Below, piece after piece: positions 6,092 to 6,565 of a DNA stretch of 6,565 nt. This DNA comes from Candidatus Omnitrophota bacterium. GTDB taxonomy: Bacteria > Omnitrophota > Koll11 > Pluralincolimonadales > Pluralincolimonadaceae. The position numbers were made by a program, and so were the translations under genes. The notes beneath the pieces are model-generated. The model ran no database searches. It was not told the origin of the DNA and was given only the letters and a program-made list of their open reading frames with translations. The first letter of the stretch is position 1. Each line of letters opens with the position of its first letter. The stretch covers positions 1 through 6,565 of the forward strand of contig JAKLIT010000075.1 of the NCBI GenBank assembly GCA_022709465.1, read 5' to 3'.

Positions 6092-6565
6092 ATGAAACTC
6101 GTTTCAGGGATACTTGCGATAGCAGGTTTTCTCGTCACGTCTACTCTTATCGTCTCGGCCTGCCATCAATACCCCATAGAATACTGGATATACGGGGTCG
6201 TAGGGTCCCTGCTAATACTGATCAACTTCCTCATACTTGCCGCGTGGTTCGCCTTCGGCGAATGGGGGCTCTGGACGTATGTTGCCCTCTCTTCGGTGCT
6301 AACCCTTTTCGTCACGCTCGTCACCAACGCGAGGTGGCTCAATATCCAGATACTCGTATTCGTCGCGCTCGGCGTGTTCGTGACGATATTCAAGAACAGC
6401 ATGGTCTCGTATATCATGTCGATAGACAGGCAGATAGGCACGCTCGAGGAAGAGCGCAACGCGCTGCAGGCGGAATATTCGTACATGCAGGGGACGAACG
6501 ACGCGCTGAAAGAGAAGGTGATCAGGTACGCGACGCTCAAGGACCTGACCAGCAAGCTCAGCACC
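6092..6565 (+). CDS. Multi-pass membrane protein with cytoplasmic coiled coil, 3' end outside the window; possible signalling sensor
   Basis: Open to the window edge, with 158 residues visible. About four hydrophobic segments are seen (roughly 4-23, 33-55, 60-78 and 86-100), joined by very short loops. After K101 the chain turns charged and heptad-like (about 110-145: SIDRQIGTLEEERNALQAEY onward) and ends in RYATLKDLTSKLST. A membrane sensor, then a coiled coil, then a stretch of this kind often precedes a GAF, GGDEF or histidine-kinase module in environmental bacteria; that output domain is inferred, not seen. VSAC at 21-24 resembles a lipobox but lies at the end of a membrane helix with no distinct hydrophilic start, so I do not call it a lipoprotein. 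The ATG at 6092 is preferred; an in-frame TTG at 6083 is possible, and an in-frame stop at 6074-6076 rules out anything earlier. No clear Shine-Dalgarno; it lies 10 bases after the ABC gene. Confidence 0.8.
   Translation, partial: MKLVSGILAIAGFLVTSTLIVSACHQYPIEYWIYGVVGSLLILINFLILAAWFAFGEWGLWTYVALSSVLTLFVTLVTNARWLNIQILVFVALGVFVTIFKNSMVSYIMSIDRQIGTLEEERNALQAEYSYMQGTNDALKEKVIRYATLKDLTSKLST

Noticed and set aside
6155..6163. Lipoprotein signal (VSAC lipobox) in the last gene
   Set aside because: The cysteine lies at the end of one of several membrane helices and the chain continues as a multi-pass protein, so the match is probably accidental.
6166..6564. Long open frame on the minus strand opposite the last gene
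   Set aside because: The plus-strand frame shows membrane helices, a coiled coil and a sensible start after the ABC gene. The minus-strand translation looks like a shadow with no recognisable motif.

Overview
The window is an ordinary-looking housekeeping stretch read entirely on the + strand: every gene I can support points the same way and most neighbours touch or overlap. By eye the DNA is moderately GC-rich, yet the genes use ATA (Ile) and AGG (Arg) freely. Together with the gene order (dnaK, dnaJ, a VanZ-like protein, DUF1015, accD, then a sugar-type ABC ATPase) this suggests an uncultured bacterium of the Omnitrophota/PVC kind. That placement is inference from general flavour, not from a marker gene.

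Layout. Bases 2-1147 are the 3' part of dnaK: the end of the nucleotide-binding domain, the linker, the substrate-binding domain, the lid and an extended Gly/Pro/Gln-rich tail. The 124-base gap to dnaJ is almost wholly occupied by one large imperfect palindrome (about 1155-1256). Two convergent DnaA-box-like 9-mers sit in its arms. dnaJ (1272-2432) follows with no visible Shine-Dalgarno sequence. A small VanZ-family membrane protein (2429-2800) and a DUF1015 protein (2797-4086) follow, each overlapping its upstream neighbour by 4 bases. accD (4088-4924), the carboxyltransferase beta subunit of acetyl-CoA carboxylase, starts one base later.

A good sigma70-type promoter overlaps the accD stop codon, and a strong Shine-Dalgarno then leads a MalK/UgpC/MsmX-type ABC transporter ATPase (4978-6081). 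Ten bases further on, a multi-pass membrane protein with a cytoplasmic coiled coil begins (6092) and runs off the window; it is probably the sensor part of a signalling protein.

How the genes fit together. dnaK-dnaJ make the Hsp70 chaperone pair. dnaJ, the VanZ-like gene, the DUF1015 gene and accD are probably translated from one message by coupling. The ABC ATPase and the membrane protein form a second unit with its own promoter. I found no CRISPR array, transposase gene, tRNA or rRNA. The one signal that the genes do not explain is the dnaK-dnaJ intergenic palindrome, and it is the best candidate for something new here.
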